Positions 53,621-64,000 of a stretch of DNA of 64,000 nucleotides are shown in pieces; position 1 is the first letter of the stretch; each line of letters starts with the position of its first letter. The stretch lies in contig JACCLO010000002.1 in assembly GCA_029448655.1 (NCBI GenBank), positions 992,001-1,056,000 of the forward strand, in the 5' to 3' direction. The translations under genes were made by a program, and so were the position numbers. Below the pieces are notes generated by a model. That model worked only from the letters and a program-made list of their open reading frames with translations. It searched no databases and was not told where the DNA came from. Source of the stretch: Wolfiporia cocos. Lineage: Eukaryota > Basidiomycota > Agaricomycetes > Polyporales > Phaeolaceae.

Positions 53621-54802
53621 ATGGCTGCAGCTTCGCCAACATTACCGGAATGGCTCAACTATTGCAGATTGCAGCCACACCTTGTAACCGTGCTTGGAAC
53701 ACTATCTGAACGCGAGCGCATCCGCGCCACTGCTCGTCAGGCTTCCTATCAGCGATCGAATCCATCTCGAGCTCATCGGTTCTCTCGTCTGCTTCCTGCC
53801 CTCTCAAGCAAGCCAGATTATGCCTCCCGCTATGCTGTCTCCGTCGGAGGCAGCCCCGATCATGAGCGTGAGAACCGCTACTCCGATATCATACCGTACG
53901 ACCGCACCCGAGTGGTTGTTTCGAGTACTGGGCTGGAGAGGGGGGGCACGGACTCCGCAGAAAGCCGATATCTGAACGCTAACTGGGTACGCGAGCTTGC
54001 TGGTGGAAAGTGGTGGATCGCGACGCAGGCACCGCTGCCAAATACAGCGCACACATTCCTCAGCGCAATCATGCAGCCTGTTACCTGGCTCGAGCCCGCT
54101 TCGTCCAATGCCTCTGTTTCAAAAGTGAGCCGTATCCGCACTGTCGTGCAGCTCACGCAGAACTTCGAGAGCGGGATGCGCAAGGCGCACGTCTATTTCC
54201 CGGAGGAGGAGGGCCAATCGTGGAACGTCTTCCCTGACAAGGGCAGTGTCGCACCCACTCTCAAGGTCACCCTCATACGCGCGACTTTGATTGAAGAAGC
54301 GCAGTGCGTAAAGAGCACGGTCTCTATCGAGCCTCTTACATCATCGCATGTTGATCCCGTGGTGTTCACGCACCTGCTGTACGGCTCCTGGCCAGATCAC
54401 GGCATCCCTAGCGCGCAGAACCGGGAGAGCCTACTCAAATTCATCCGTCTCGTAGACGACGTTAACCGGGATCTCTCCTCACAACCCATCACGGTGGATC
54501 TTGACCCCAATCCACCGATCATGGTCAACTGTTCTGCAGGAGTTGGCCGGACCGGCGCGTTCATTGCGCTATCGTCCTTGCTGCGCGCCAACGGATTCCT
54601 GCGGCCCGCTGGTACATCGTCTCAGGAGCCACCACTTACGCCCTCCCCCCTTGGACCCCTTCCTCAGGGGATGCAAGATGATCTCGTCGCACAGGAAATT
54701 GACATGCTGCGGGAGCAACGCCCAGGGATGGTCCAGAGGGACAGCCAAGTGACGTTCATTTACGAGATGTTGTTGGCGGCGTTTGGGCACCCTGTCGACT
54801 AA
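53621..54802 (+). CDS. Protein tyrosine phosphatase
   Basis: An intron-free 393 aa frame starting MAAASPTLPEWLNYCRLQP. It carries the pTyr loop ENRYSDIIPYDRTRV, RYLNANWV, WIATQAPLPNTAHTFLSAI, the WPD loop GSWPDHGIPS, the P-loop MVNCSAGVGRTGAFIALSSL and the Q-loop MVQRDSQVTFIYEMLL. The catalytic Cys and Arg of C-x5-R are present. The residue before the Cys, His in most PTPs, is Asn. A Pro-rich insert (PPLTPSPLGPLPQ) lies between P-loop and Q-loop. Classical non-receptor PTPs of this size act on MAP kinases in yeasts (Ptp1-3, Pyp). The absence of introns is unusual beside its intron-rich neighbours. Confidence 0.93.
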   Translation: MAAASPTLPEWLNYCRLQPHLVTVLGTLSERERIRATARQASYQRSNPSRAHRFSRLLPALSSKPDYASRYAVSVGGSPDHERENRYSDIIPYDRTRVVVSSTGLERGGTDSAESRYLNANWVRELAGGKWWIATQAPLPNTAHTFLSAIMQPVTWLEPASSNASVSKVSRIRTVVQLTQNFESGMRKAHVYFPEEEGQSWNVFPDKGSVAPTLKVTLIRATLIEEAQCVKSTVSIEPLTSSHVDPVVFTHLLYGSWPDHGIPSAQNRESLLKFIRLVDDVNRDLSSQPITVDLDPNPPIMVNCSAGVGRTGAFIALSSLLRANGFLRPAGTSSQEPPLTPSPLGPLPQGMQDDLVAQEIDMLREQRPGMVQRDSQVTFIYEMLLAAFGHPVD

Positions 54803-55284
54803 ATGGACTTCCCTTACCTGCTTCATCATGCCTCTCACATACTACGCCATTTAGCAGAGCTGGACTTCGCCGTCACTTGAGAACGGGTCGATGTACATAG
54901 ACAATATGTTAGCGAAGTACTGTAAATTGCGACCAAGACAAAGTGACTTGTCTTCCACTTTGCTGCGCTAGTTAGACCCGGCGATGAGAGACGCCAACGA
55001 AGCCTCAACGATAGAGGGAACTCTTGAGATCGCACGAAAGCATCCGCGACACCTATTACTACAATAGTAGTCAACAACTTCTCATGTCCCTCATTGTGAG
55101 TTTTGTCTCATGCCGAGCAGCTACATATAATATGTACGAGATAGCAATGGTCACGAGAATACAGGGAAAAATCTGTTTGGACTTACTACTCTAAAAAAAG
55201 GCCATGTTGTAATGCCTAGGAGCACTTCAGTAGCTAAGATCCTATGATGTCGGTTTGATCAGAGTAAAGCAAGAAGAACACACA
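54803..55284. other. Convergent intergenic region, no gene recognised
   Basis: Short ORFs only; 3' flanks of the phosphatase and the unknown protein. Confidence 0.4.
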
Positions 55285-56411
55285 CTAGATGTCAGCTTCG
55301 GAGATGCCGCACCATGATAGCAACTCATTCCTCTTCTGCACGAGTCCATCGAGTAAAACCAGCCACTCACACCGGGTCATGCCTTTTCCCATAAGGCTAT
55401 CCCGTAAGGAGTCCCATTCATGTTGTCGCAAAATGCACAATTTGTTGAGGTCTCCATAAGTTCGAATCCCGCAAGCGTAGAGAAGATCGAGATGCCGCTG
55501 AAGCGGTTGCTGTAGATTGGCCAAAAAAAGCTGAAGCGTGCCGCCGGCAACGCCGCTCGTGGCAGTGCCGGTGACGGGCCTAGGTGGCGTGGCAGTGATC
55601 ACTGCAGCTGCCCGCGCGATGAAACCTGCCTGCAAGATATCCAGATGCTGCGATGGCACATTGTGCTTATCCCGCAACCACTGCAGGAGGTCTAGCCAGC
55701 CACTCTTGTGAGGCCCGAGCGCACAAATGGCATTGAGTTCTTCGGTCGTACCGCAGCCAAATGCTGCAAATGCAGGAACCAGATATGATAGGTTGATGGA
55801 TAGTTTGGAAAGGAACACATGTACCGACTGGGACGGATTGTGGGCGAAGCGGGTATCAGGGATTAATGGTTTCTGCTCGTCATTGTCATCAAAGCCCTGA
55901 ATTTGGAATTCGTAGGGCATGTATGAGGAGGCAAATTGCTCTCCCCAGAATAGCACAGAGTGCAGAGGAGTTTCTACATCATCCGGATATTTCGCTGCAG
56001 AGTACTGCTGTTGTTGCGTGTCTACTGGCTGCAAGACATACGGAGATTGTGACAGGTGTATCGACGATGACGCCCGAGCCGAAGGAGCTGACTCCAGAAA
56101 TTCTTCCCCATCACTTGGAGGATACAGAAGCTCGAGAGAGTCCAGTGATGGGACAGGGGAAGGACACTGCTGTGCGATCGTGTCCATGTCCGTGTGCTCA
56201 GGTGATCTTGAGGGAGATAGCTGTCCTACTACTAGTCTTGACTATGAGTAAACCGTTGACAACGAAAGCATGCGAAGATAAATGGCATACGTAAGTTCTC
56301 AACCTCGTCCTCTTCCATGATCACGGGTGAAGCAGGAGGATGATCGTCCACATCGCTAGTCGTTTCTTGCTCTTGCATCACCTTCACAACCAATGTCGCT
56401 CGCCGCGGCAT
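55285..56411 (-). CDS. Uncharacterised basidiomycete-type protein (353 aa)
   Basis: Two exons (56411-56291 and 56225-55285) join in frame: MPRRATLVVKVMQEQETTSD to EVENLR, then QLSPSRSPEHTDM and the long second exon. The N-terminal half is acidic and disordered with a poly-Gln patch (DTQQQQYS). The C-terminal half is helical with two similar repeats: LVPAFAAFGCGTTEELNAIC with GWLDLLQWLRDKHNVP, and LLYACGIRTYGDLNKLCIL with CEWLVLLDGLVQKRN. These look like paired SAM-like or death-fold-like helical repeats. No catalytic motif, signal peptide or TM segment. Function not recognised; clean splicing and repeats support a real gene. Confidence 0.68.
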
Positions 56412-57708
56412 CGCTTCTGGGAGGCGAAAGCGGCCTAGTTGTTGGTAACCTGATCACTGTCTGTGGGACGGAACCAACGGCGGCACCTCCTAGCTCAACA
56501 GAAAGAATATGGCATGCGGGAGGTGACGATTGGACGTGCAAGCTGCACGCCAGCGGCCGCGTCACGTAGCTTCCGCTTCCGACGCACCTGACGCCGCGAG
56601 CGGGATAATTGGCGACGAAGAATTGACGTACCAGCGCAAAAGCAGACACGAAATTATGGTGACAACAGACAAGTCATTATGAAGTGTAGGAATCGCACTG
56701 GGAAGACTCATGAAAGTCTGAACCGGCTGCGGAGAGGATTTAGACAAGACACAAGCTGTTCCGGAAGTACTAGGCCAAAAAGCTTAGATCTTATTATGTA
56801 ATATAATAGTGCATTTGAATGTAAGCGCGCGTCGCGCGTCAACACCCATGAGCGTCCACAAGAGCAGTTTTGTGATCAGTTTCATACTCCAACTGGTTTG
56901 CTGATCCTCATCGACATTAGGCGCAGCTGGTTCTGCGGTAATTTCTGCGCAAGTATATGCGTGAAACGAGCTAGTCGATTTATTGGCAGCATTTGCGCCC
57001 GAGAAATCTGCTACTATTATTCTAGCTACTAGCACAATTGCGGATACACTATGACAAGAGAATCTGGCCAAATATCCAGTTCCAGGTCAACTTCCACGAC
57101 GTTTAATCTTCATAACGCTTCCCCGTCAAGTGTCAATTGGCTGTACCGATGTGTAAGAGGGGGCCGGCTATCCCAATGACCAATCTATCCAACGGAATGT
57201 TGTAGTCGCAGGCTGCTGGTGGGTCATACGGCTATGACCCTGAAGTTCGGTTGCATGCGTTTGTAGCAACCAGGAGGGTTGATTCGATGGCTTTTTTTCA
57301 AGCCGCCACTGATCCTAACTACTCCCACTACTCGATAGCGACGGTCGCTTATTGGGTTATCATCACTGCCCCCGATGGTGAGCCCGTCAGACGAATCAGT
57401 TTACGTGTTGTAGCGTCTCTAATCGAGCGATGGAACCGTTTTCGGATCTCAGACTCGTCAAAGCGTCAAAGCGACATCGGCTCATCGTTCGGAAACGAAC
57501 ATGCCAATGTACGAATGTCTCCTGGTTAGGCAGAATGACTGACATGACGAGGGCCAATCTGAAGCAATGGCATAAAGGACCTTGCTCTTTTCTCCGACCT
57601 GGATTCCTTTATATCGGCTGCCCTCTGTGGAAGATCTCGTTTGCTAGGGTAGCTGCTGTCTAAAGGGTGGCCTCTAATTCCGTGTCTGTGCCTCCATGAC
57701 CAGCCAAA
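56412..57708. other. About 1.3 kb without a recognised gene
   Basis: Small ORFs at 56784-57071 and 57251-57663 show no domain or codon bias. No repeat ends were noticed. Confidence 0.38.
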
Positions 57709-59765
57709 ATGTGTCGATTCTCTGCACTAAGCTACCTCTTGCTGCTCCAAGTGTCGGTAGTCACTGCGTTTGTGGATTCATTTGCGGATCAAACAGTCTT
57801 CAACCAGTCCGACACCCATGCGTTGACCTGCCGAGAGATTGCAAATGCGATTTCTCCAGCATCAAATGTCTATTAATATCGTACGCCCTCTCTTAATCAT
57901 TAATAAGCACCATGATCAATGCGCCAGCCGATGCGGAATATACTGCTGATATATATCACTATGCTTCGTCCAGCAGCGAGAACGCCGCATGCTCCGTCGA
58001 GCCAGGCACGAAAGAGGATGCCGGAACGATTGTGCGAACTTCCTACATGCATTCGAATAGGCATCGATGGCGCTCCATTATTCAGCTTTAAATTCTCGGT
58101 GTCTTGCGGACACCATTTGCTGTGAGTTCTTCCAGCTCCCAGAACGGATGCACTGGGTGGATCCTCATATTTCTACCTCAGGTCAAGGGCGGAGGACATA
58201 CCATGAACCCCGGATTTTCATCAACGACCGGTGTATAAACCGCTATGTCTCGCTTCTCCGATGTCAGGTACGACGAATCGACTCAGACCGCGGAGGTCGG
58301 TGCAGGCTGCTTATGGAATGAGGTTTATGCAGCTCTCGATACTCACGGCGTTAATGTTGTCTGCGGACGAGTGGTCGGTGTTGGCGTCGCAGGCTTTACG
58401 CTTGGCGGAGGTTCGTTGAGTTGTTTGGGATCGCAGTATCGCAGGCTGAAGAGGCGCAGGTTACTCATGGTTGACCAAATCAACATGGTCTGACAACCGA
58501 CAACGTGCTAGCATTCGAACTGGTATTGCCCAATGGTGCTGCTATCTCTGTCACAGAGACGTCAGAGCCTGAACTAGTTTTCGGGCTACGGGTGAGGCAT
58601 CCCTATTGTTAGTATCCTGGAGGTCCTCTCATCGACATCATTGCTCCAGGGCGGAGTGTGTGATAATTTCGTGAGTATATTTATACTGAGTATCAAGTTG
58701 TTTGCCCCGTGAATGCTCGTGTGATTGCGTCAAGGGGGTCATCACAAAGTTCACACTCAAAACATATCTCCAAGGTCAAGTATGGGTGTGCCAGTCTCCA
58801 TCAGCAGTTGTACCTGTATATCTGATATTTCCTTGATCAGGGAGGTATGTCAACGGGTCTTTGGGGGTGCGTTTGAGGAGACTGTCAATGCTGCTACGGC
58901 AAATTTCGCCAAAGTGACCGATCCCAAGGCGTCTGCAATTATGGCTTACAACCATGTACAGGGAAAGGTACACACGCCATGCTCAATCGTCCACGAGAAG
59001 ATCACCTGATCAGTCTCATTGTAGATTATGATCGCTATAACGCTGTTCGACGATGGCCCCACGCCCCCAGCAGGGATGTTCGATCAGTTCCTGGCCATTC
59101 CTAGCGTGCACAGCAATATTGACACTCGGTAATTTCTTGAGTATGTCAACTCCCTCCCACAGGATCGAGTAGCTGGACTCCGGTATGACCGCCCGCGCCA
59201 TTTTCCGCATTATGCGTTCTGATAAGTCTCATTGAAAGAGGTCGGTCCCACACAGTCCCTGTGATGGAACTTACGCTCGCTATCATTGGTGGTGTTACTG
59301 AACAGCTCAAGGTATTTTATTTGCAACTAGCACATCATGAACTGAGTTAATTGTCTCCAGTACTGGGGTGCCAAACTCGCTGAACAATCGCTGGTCATGC
59401 TCTGATATGATGTCGAACCCTTCCACCCCGGAATCCTCATGCATGGTAGCGCTTCCGCTTATCCGCCCACACGCGAGTATAGCTATCTCCCGCTGAATGT
59501 CTACTTCATGTGGGCGAGCCCCGCAGACGATGACGTGATGCAGAGCGCCATCATTGAGACCGCGGACAGCCTGACGCACCTCACCGTATCCGGCGGTCAT
59601 CTCGATGTGTCGATAGCACCACTCTACTCGAACTACGCGCTACACGGCACTTCAATGAGTGCGATGTATGGGAGCTCCATGGACTTGCTGCAGACGCCCA
59701 AGCGGCGGTATGACCCGGCGAACGTGATGAGCCTCGCTGGAGACTGGAAGATCGAGATGAGCTGA
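57709..59765 (+). pseudogene. Decayed secreted FAD-linked oxidoreductase (BBE/VAO type)
   Basis: Starts with a signal peptide MCRFSALSYLLLLQVSVVTA at 57709. Exon-like segments then follow the family from end to end: YASSSSENAACSVEPGT, LGVLRTPFAV, the FAD-binding VKGGGHTMNPGFSSTTGV, FSDVRYDESTQTAEVGAG, GVGVAGFTLGGG, NQHGLTTDNVLAFELVLPNG, ITKFTLKTYLQGQVW, FEETVNAATANFAKV, MIAITLFDDGPTPPAGMF and the C-terminal berberine-bridge region PLNVYFMWASPADDDVM to RRYDPANVMSLAGDWKI. Lesions: a TAA in place of a Gln codon just after STTGV (58234-58236), a one-base insertion before NQHG (near 58478), and further stops around 58610-58680 and 59400. These cannot all be introns, so the gene is broken. The full length is still present, which points to recent loss. 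Confidence 0.78.
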
Positions 59766-59968
59766 TTGGGCCAGTATGATGCCAAAATTCAGACCAAATC
59801 ATCATAGAGCCTATCTACATCGGATCGTAAATAGACTCTCATATAATGCGCGATGTTCTGCTTGCTCACTATGATCGGTACTTTGGCTGGTGACCTCACA
59901 CTAATATTTGCCCCATACAGCAGTCCGATCGGACATTCAGAAAAGCTGTGTACCCCATATTGATCCGG

Positions 59969-61236
59969 TCAGGATACGTCGCCCCCGGCGGTATTGTGAG
60001 AATCACTCCAGAACTCGTCAGTAATCCTCCTAACCCCTCGGACACGCTCTCTGCTCGTGCGCCATATCCCCCACTCGCCGTCCCCGCCGGCGCCCATGTC
60101 CATCCCCTCCTTGCGGTACTTCATCGCGCCCGATATCCATGTAGCCCCACTTAGGTGTATCTCACGCAAGCCAAGGGGGACGAGCGTGTTGAGCAGTGGG
60201 TGAACGGTGGTGGCGTTGACGCCGGAGCCTACAAGGATGGCAGGCGCGCCGGTGCTTCTGCCGCTCTTGGCGTCCCGAAGCAGTTTGCAGAGCACATCGA
60301 CAGATCCGGCCGCAACGGGCCCATGACCGCTGCAAGAGGTATAGCAAGAGTGATGGGAGAGCCTGACCGTGGTCTTACCTCGTGAGAATGCGAGTGACGT
60401 GGGGTATGGAGGATATAGCACGATAGGCTGTGAACTGCGCTCAGGGAGCGGGAATACGAGATTGTCGGACAACACTGCCTACCTGCGGCAGCGTCTCTAG
60501 TCATGTCAAACGCCCTGTGAAAGCAAACTGGTGCCATCACAGGTTATGGCAGGCTGCGCATACAGGGCAATCATTGCTAACCTTCCATGGGGAAAGCTTC
60601 CTTAGCTAGCCTATTGTCGAGTGATCATAGTAAATCGCGAGAATGTCGTTTCACTTTGTTCTTACCTCGCAGTGCTAATGACGTCGACCTCTCCGTCTGC
60701 GGTCAGGATACCGAATACAACGCCGGTGGCGCCTGCTTGCTTAAACACTTGAATGTCATTATGCATGACGTCAATCTCGCATTGCGTGTAGCAGAAGTCG
60801 CCTATTCGTGGTCGCACCATTACCTAGATACCGGCATCGGAATTATCGAGTGCACAGTTCAACGGTGTGCAGCAATGATGCTAGTCATGAGGTCGCCCGT
60901 GGCGGCTGTTCCCTTGATGATGCTCGAGGATGGGCATCACAGACGGAACGGCTCACGTTACCGGCACCCAGGTACTTCTTCCTTCGCATGCTTACCATCA
61001 TAGGAGCGTCGGGACTTGCCTGACGTACAGCTTTGAATAGACCCAAGCTTGGGGTAGTGCCGCCGCCGACGCCTAAATTGCTGCAGAGCTCAAGCCGATG
61101 GGCCCCTCCATCAATCGCTCTGTAAATGATCCAGTTTACGGGAACAGACAATGATTGCGAAGATGTTGGATGCGTACGCGATGGCTGATTCGACAGAGTC
61201 AACGCACACTTCTATGAGAACGCTTGTCGGCGCCAT
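59969..61236 (-). CDS. cutC: CutC-family copper homeostasis protein
   Basis: Multi-exon gene starting MAPTSVLIEVCVDSVESAIA at 61236. Exons continue AIDGGAHRLELCSNLGVGGG, TTPSLGLFKAVRQASPDAPM, VMVRPRIGDFCYTQCEIDVM, KQAGATGVVFGILTADGEVD, AKEAFPME, VCFHRAFDMTRDAAA, IPHVTRILTSGHGPVAAGS and HPLLNTLVPLGLREIHLSGA, with the stop at 59969-59971. This is the TIM-barrel CutC family, including the E-V/L-C start, GGAHRLELC and FHRAFD motifs. CutC is linked to copper tolerance by early bacterial work, but its biochemical activity is not settled. All introns have GT-AG ends and the frame is unbroken. It is divergent from the desaturase with 510 bp between starts. Confidence 0.9.
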
Positions 61237-61746
61237 CAGTCGAGCAGATCGTGATCAACCGGAGCGCAGAGACTGCAAGCAGCCTGTCGGCCCGATAATC
61301 TACGCACAATGTTCAAGGATAGTCAGTGCCTCGGATGTTACACGATCCATATTCCGAGTTCCGATTGCTGATGCCGGCGTTTTGTCATGTGACCGTGCCT
61401 CCTCGCTGATCGCGATCGTCCGCGACGCTTCTGATCCTCTATTGCAACGTGTTCTCCTGTATCTGCCAGCTTTCCCCCCTAGGACTGCTACGAATATCCA
61501 ATTTTGCAGCTGGGGCCGCCGAAAAGTCCGGAATCATACCAAATCAAGTGGATGAATTCAGGAGAGGCATAGTGCTTTCCATGGCACAGCGCACAGAGAC
61601 AGCGCACTGCCATGACGTATTTACTCTAGAAATTAAATGTCACTGCATATAGTAGTGCCGGTGTTTGAGTGGCGCTGAGCTATATATACGACTTCGCAGC
61701 GACCGTTCCGGAGTGACTGCATTTTCTCGCCGAGTGTTGAATCAAG
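61237..61746. other. Shared upstream region of cutC and the desaturase
   Basis: Non-coding 510 bp between divergent starts; carries the TATA box described at 61681. Confidence 0.5.
61681..61688 (+). promoter_or_regulatory. TATA box of the desaturase gene
   Basis: TATATATA lies 66 bp before the desaturase ATG at 61747, a position that would place transcription start around 61712-61720 with a short leader. Confidence 0.55.
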
Positions 61747-63780
61747 ATGGTGACTGCTGACCAGCCGCGCACCTCAGCTTCGGGGGTTTGGTGGGCAAAT
61801 GGAACGTTTTTTGTATTGATGCATGTTGCTGCAGCAATTGGTGTCTACTACTATCCGGTGTGGTCTGTACCCCGCGCAACGTTGGCTCTTAGCTTCGTGG
61901 TGTTTCAACTTGCCGAGCTCTCGTAAGTTCACCCTTGATCTCAACTTCTATTTTTCTGATTCGTTTCCTCGTCCGTTAGTATCACAGTCGGGTATCACCG
62001 CTTGTACTCTCATCGAGCATTTCGCGCAGCATATGGAATAAGGCTTGTGTTGGCGATTCTGGGTGCAAGCGCCATGCAAGGTTCAATTAAAGTACGGATC
62101 TTCCTGAATTTGTAGATGGTGCAACATCTCGCTGATTTCAGTTTTAGTGGTGGTAAGTTCCAAAAGCAGCTCAACATTCAGTTGTGGAATAAGAATGACG
62201 GGTTCTGGTATAGGTGCCTGAGACATCGCTTGCACCATGTGCGTCCAAACGCATAAAACCATGCCATACAGAATCTCATACACTTACAGCGCTTTACGGA
62301 TGATCCGGTCCATGATCCGTATGTTTTTTTCTATGGCTTGACTATTTGCTGCTGAGTGATTGTACTGTTAGCTATGCTGCTACAAGAGGGCTTCTTTGGT
62401 CCCATATGGGATGGATCTTTTTCAAACGACAATATGTACGCATGGAGCTGCTTGATCGGGACGACCTCGACAATGACCCTGGTATGTTTACATCACATGA
62501 GTTCTACTGTTTTTAAGCACATACACCCCTCCATAGTCGTACGAATGCAGCACAAGTACTACGGTGAGCTCTTTATTAAATTTCGTCGCATCGAGTATAT
62601 TTGACAACGCGCCACAGTCCCACTTGCTCTGACATTCGGGATGATTATCCCACCGATTATTGGGACGCTATGGAATGATACCTGTGGTTCTCTGGTATGG
62701 GGCACGCTTGTCGCCAGATTATTGAGTACGTTGTCCAGGCCATTGTGGAATCAGCCGTAGTTCACGCGATATTATCCATAGTATGGCATTCCACATTCCT
62801 CGTAAACTCGTAAGATGAATATCTTACATTTGGAAGCTTAGCGCGACTCAACCAGCTGCGTATAGGCTGGCGCATTGGGACGGTCTACAGCCATACTCTG
62901 ATGAGAACACATCGAAATCAAATCTGGTATGGATTCAGCGTTGAGCTGCGTAGATATCGACACTAATACTTACCCTTTAGCTACTCGCACTCCTGACGTG
63001 CGGTGAGGGAAACCACAACTTCGTACGTATTTCGTTGCATCATCACGAGCTAGAAAATCTTTTACGAACGGCCGCACTATCTGCATCTCATAGCATGTGA
63101 GTTCAGGATTGCTGAAACACATCTTTGCTTGACTCACACGATGCAGCATGCATTCCCACATGACTATCGCTCAGGACCCGATCCGCTCGACTGGGACCCG
63201 TCAAAATGGACCATCATCTTGCTGCACAAGCTCGGCCTTGCTTGGGGACTGAAGCGTGCACGAGGTCAAGACGTCGATGAAGCAGTAGCTTACATGCTGC
63301 AGAAGGAACGTGAACATCGCACGCCTCAATTGACAGAAGTGGCATCCGAAAAGGGCGAGGAGAATGTAGAACGAAGACAGTACGAGACCTGGTCATGGAC
63401 GCAATTGATGGACTACGTGCGCGATGGGAGCAGTCTCGGACGGTGTGTGGTGATTATCGACGGATGTGCATTCGATGTCACCGGATACCTCGGCGAACAT
63501 GTAAGTGGACCCCTTAACTGTCTCGCAATATCGGGGCATCTCACACGAAACTTCCGACAAGCCTGGAGGAGCAGCGCTTTTGTGCAAATATTCAATCCGA
63601 GCGAGGACAGAGAATGCGCGAACAAAGGAGGAAGATGGGGACTCGGTGACTCACTTGTGGAAACAGGCGCATTGGGCATTCCATGGTGGGCTGAATGTTC
63701 ACTCGCGCGCTGCAAAAAGGCGTTTGCAAGAATTGATGATAGCGCGGGTCGGGATGGGCGAAGTCGGTGATTACATTTAA
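61747..63780 (+). CDS. OLE1: Acyl-CoA delta-9 fatty acid desaturase with C-terminal cytochrome b5
   Basis: MVTADQPRTSASGVWWANGT opens a gene with about ten short introns. Membrane segments FFVLMHVAAAIGVYYYPVW and ATLALSFVVFQLAEL are followed by the three His boxes of membrane di-iron desaturases: HRLYSH (in ITVGYHRLYSHRAF), RHRLHH (before RFTDDPVHDP) and HNFHH (in EGNHNFHHAFPHDYR, split by an intron). Other family signatures are GLLWSHMGWIFFK, MELLDRDDLDND, HKYY, and the DWDPSKWTIILLHKLGL segment. The C-terminal cytochrome b5 domain has the heme motif GYLGEHPGGAALL (intron between EH and PGG) and ends VGMGEVGDYI at 63780. It makes palmitoleic/oleic acyl chains in the ER. One early acceptor (before the second His box) is atypical but keeps frame. 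Confidence 0.9.
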
Positions 63781-63909
63781 CATCATATACGCTACGAGAT
63801 ACAGAACACGCGCACGCGAAAAGTATGTACACATTTACATCCAATAGACATGCCGTGCTTTCTACCGCGAGAGGCGGAGAAAAACCCGCTTGTGGTGAGT
63901 GATACATCA

Positions 63910-64000
63910 TCACTCTGATACGTTAAGCATTCTCTGAATGGTCGCAATAACGTTCTTATCCTGCATTGACACCCGCGTGCTCACGCGGATGGAATGGCGT
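63910..64000 (-). CDS. 3' end of an unidentified gene (partial)
   Basis: A minus-strand frame enters from the right edge and ends at TGA 63910-63912, reading IRVSTRVSMQDKNVIATIQ then RMLNVSE. It is convergent with the desaturase, leaving about 130 bp between stops, which is normal spacing here. Too short to identify. Confidence 0.35.
   Translation of the reverse strand, partial: RHSIRVSTRVSMQDKNVIATIQRMLNVSE

Noticed and set aside
55440..55480. tRNA-like T-arm (AGTTCGAATCC) suggesting a tRNA gene
   Set aside because: It lies inside the coding exon of the unknown 353 aa protein and no acceptor stem or D-arm can be formed around it.

Overview
The window is a eukaryotic, almost certainly basidiomycete (Agaricomycete) chromosome segment. 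Nearly every gene is broken by several 45-65 bp GT-AG introns, codon use in real exons is C/G-ending, and the gene set is typical of mushrooms: a delta-9 desaturase with a fused cytochrome b5, P450 and FAD-oxidase families, an ING PHD protein, a TBC RabGAP and a CutC protein. There are no operons; neighbours are mostly divergent or convergent. No tRNA, rRNA or CRISPR array was recognised by eye.

Layout. 1-7.3 kb: a GCK-type Ste20 kinase running off the left edge (-), a frameshifted BIRC6/UBE2O-like E2 relic (+), and a Mn-type CDF metal transporter (-). 8.1-16.4 kb: an almost intact 8,213 bp Ty3/gypsy element on the minus strand with 373 bp LTRs, a GTATC target duplication, a dUTPase inside Gag-Pol, a chromodomain-like module, and a primer site complementary to its own predicted RNA start (Tf1/sushi-style self-priming). 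17.0-19.6 kb: an intact-looking pogo/Tigger DNA transposon (TA target site; 5-exon DDE_1 transposase ending in a PCNA-binding-like motif). 20.5-24.7 kb: a giant inverted repeat of about 1.25 kb arms, each built around a TA-flanked element, enclosing a truncated RecQ-like helicase and another transposon-associated relic. 24.7-26.7 kb: unassigned, probably decayed DNA.

26.7-34.6 kb: an SDR (+), a condensation/acetyltransferase-like enzyme (-), a secreted Ser/Thr/Pro-rich protein (+), and 3-hydroxyisobutyryl-CoA hydrolase (-). 34.6-39.4 kb: three small inverted-repeat elements. The second is a Mutator-like element with 250 bp terminal repeats. The third is a hAT-like MITE lying exactly inside an intron of an AhpD/carboxymuconolactone-decarboxylase-like gene.

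39.9-64 kb is gene-rich: quinone oxidoreductase (+), a small protein (-), a TBC/ING divergent pair, an F-box protein (+), a P450 relic (-), a type II membrane glycosyltransferase-like gene (-), an NR2C2AP/F5-8C-like gene and a tyrosine phosphatase (divergent), an unknown protein (-), a decayed FAD-linked oxidase (+), a CutC homologue and a delta-9 desaturase (divergent), and the 3' end of an unidentified gene entering from the right edge.

The genes do not form one pathway. Metabolic genes (SDR, HIBCH, AhpD-like, quinone reductase, desaturase) and signalling/trafficking genes (GCK, PTP, TBC, ING) are ordinary singletons. What stands out is the density and completeness of the transposable elements between 8 and 39 kb, and four decayed loci (E2, helicase, P450, FAD oxidase).
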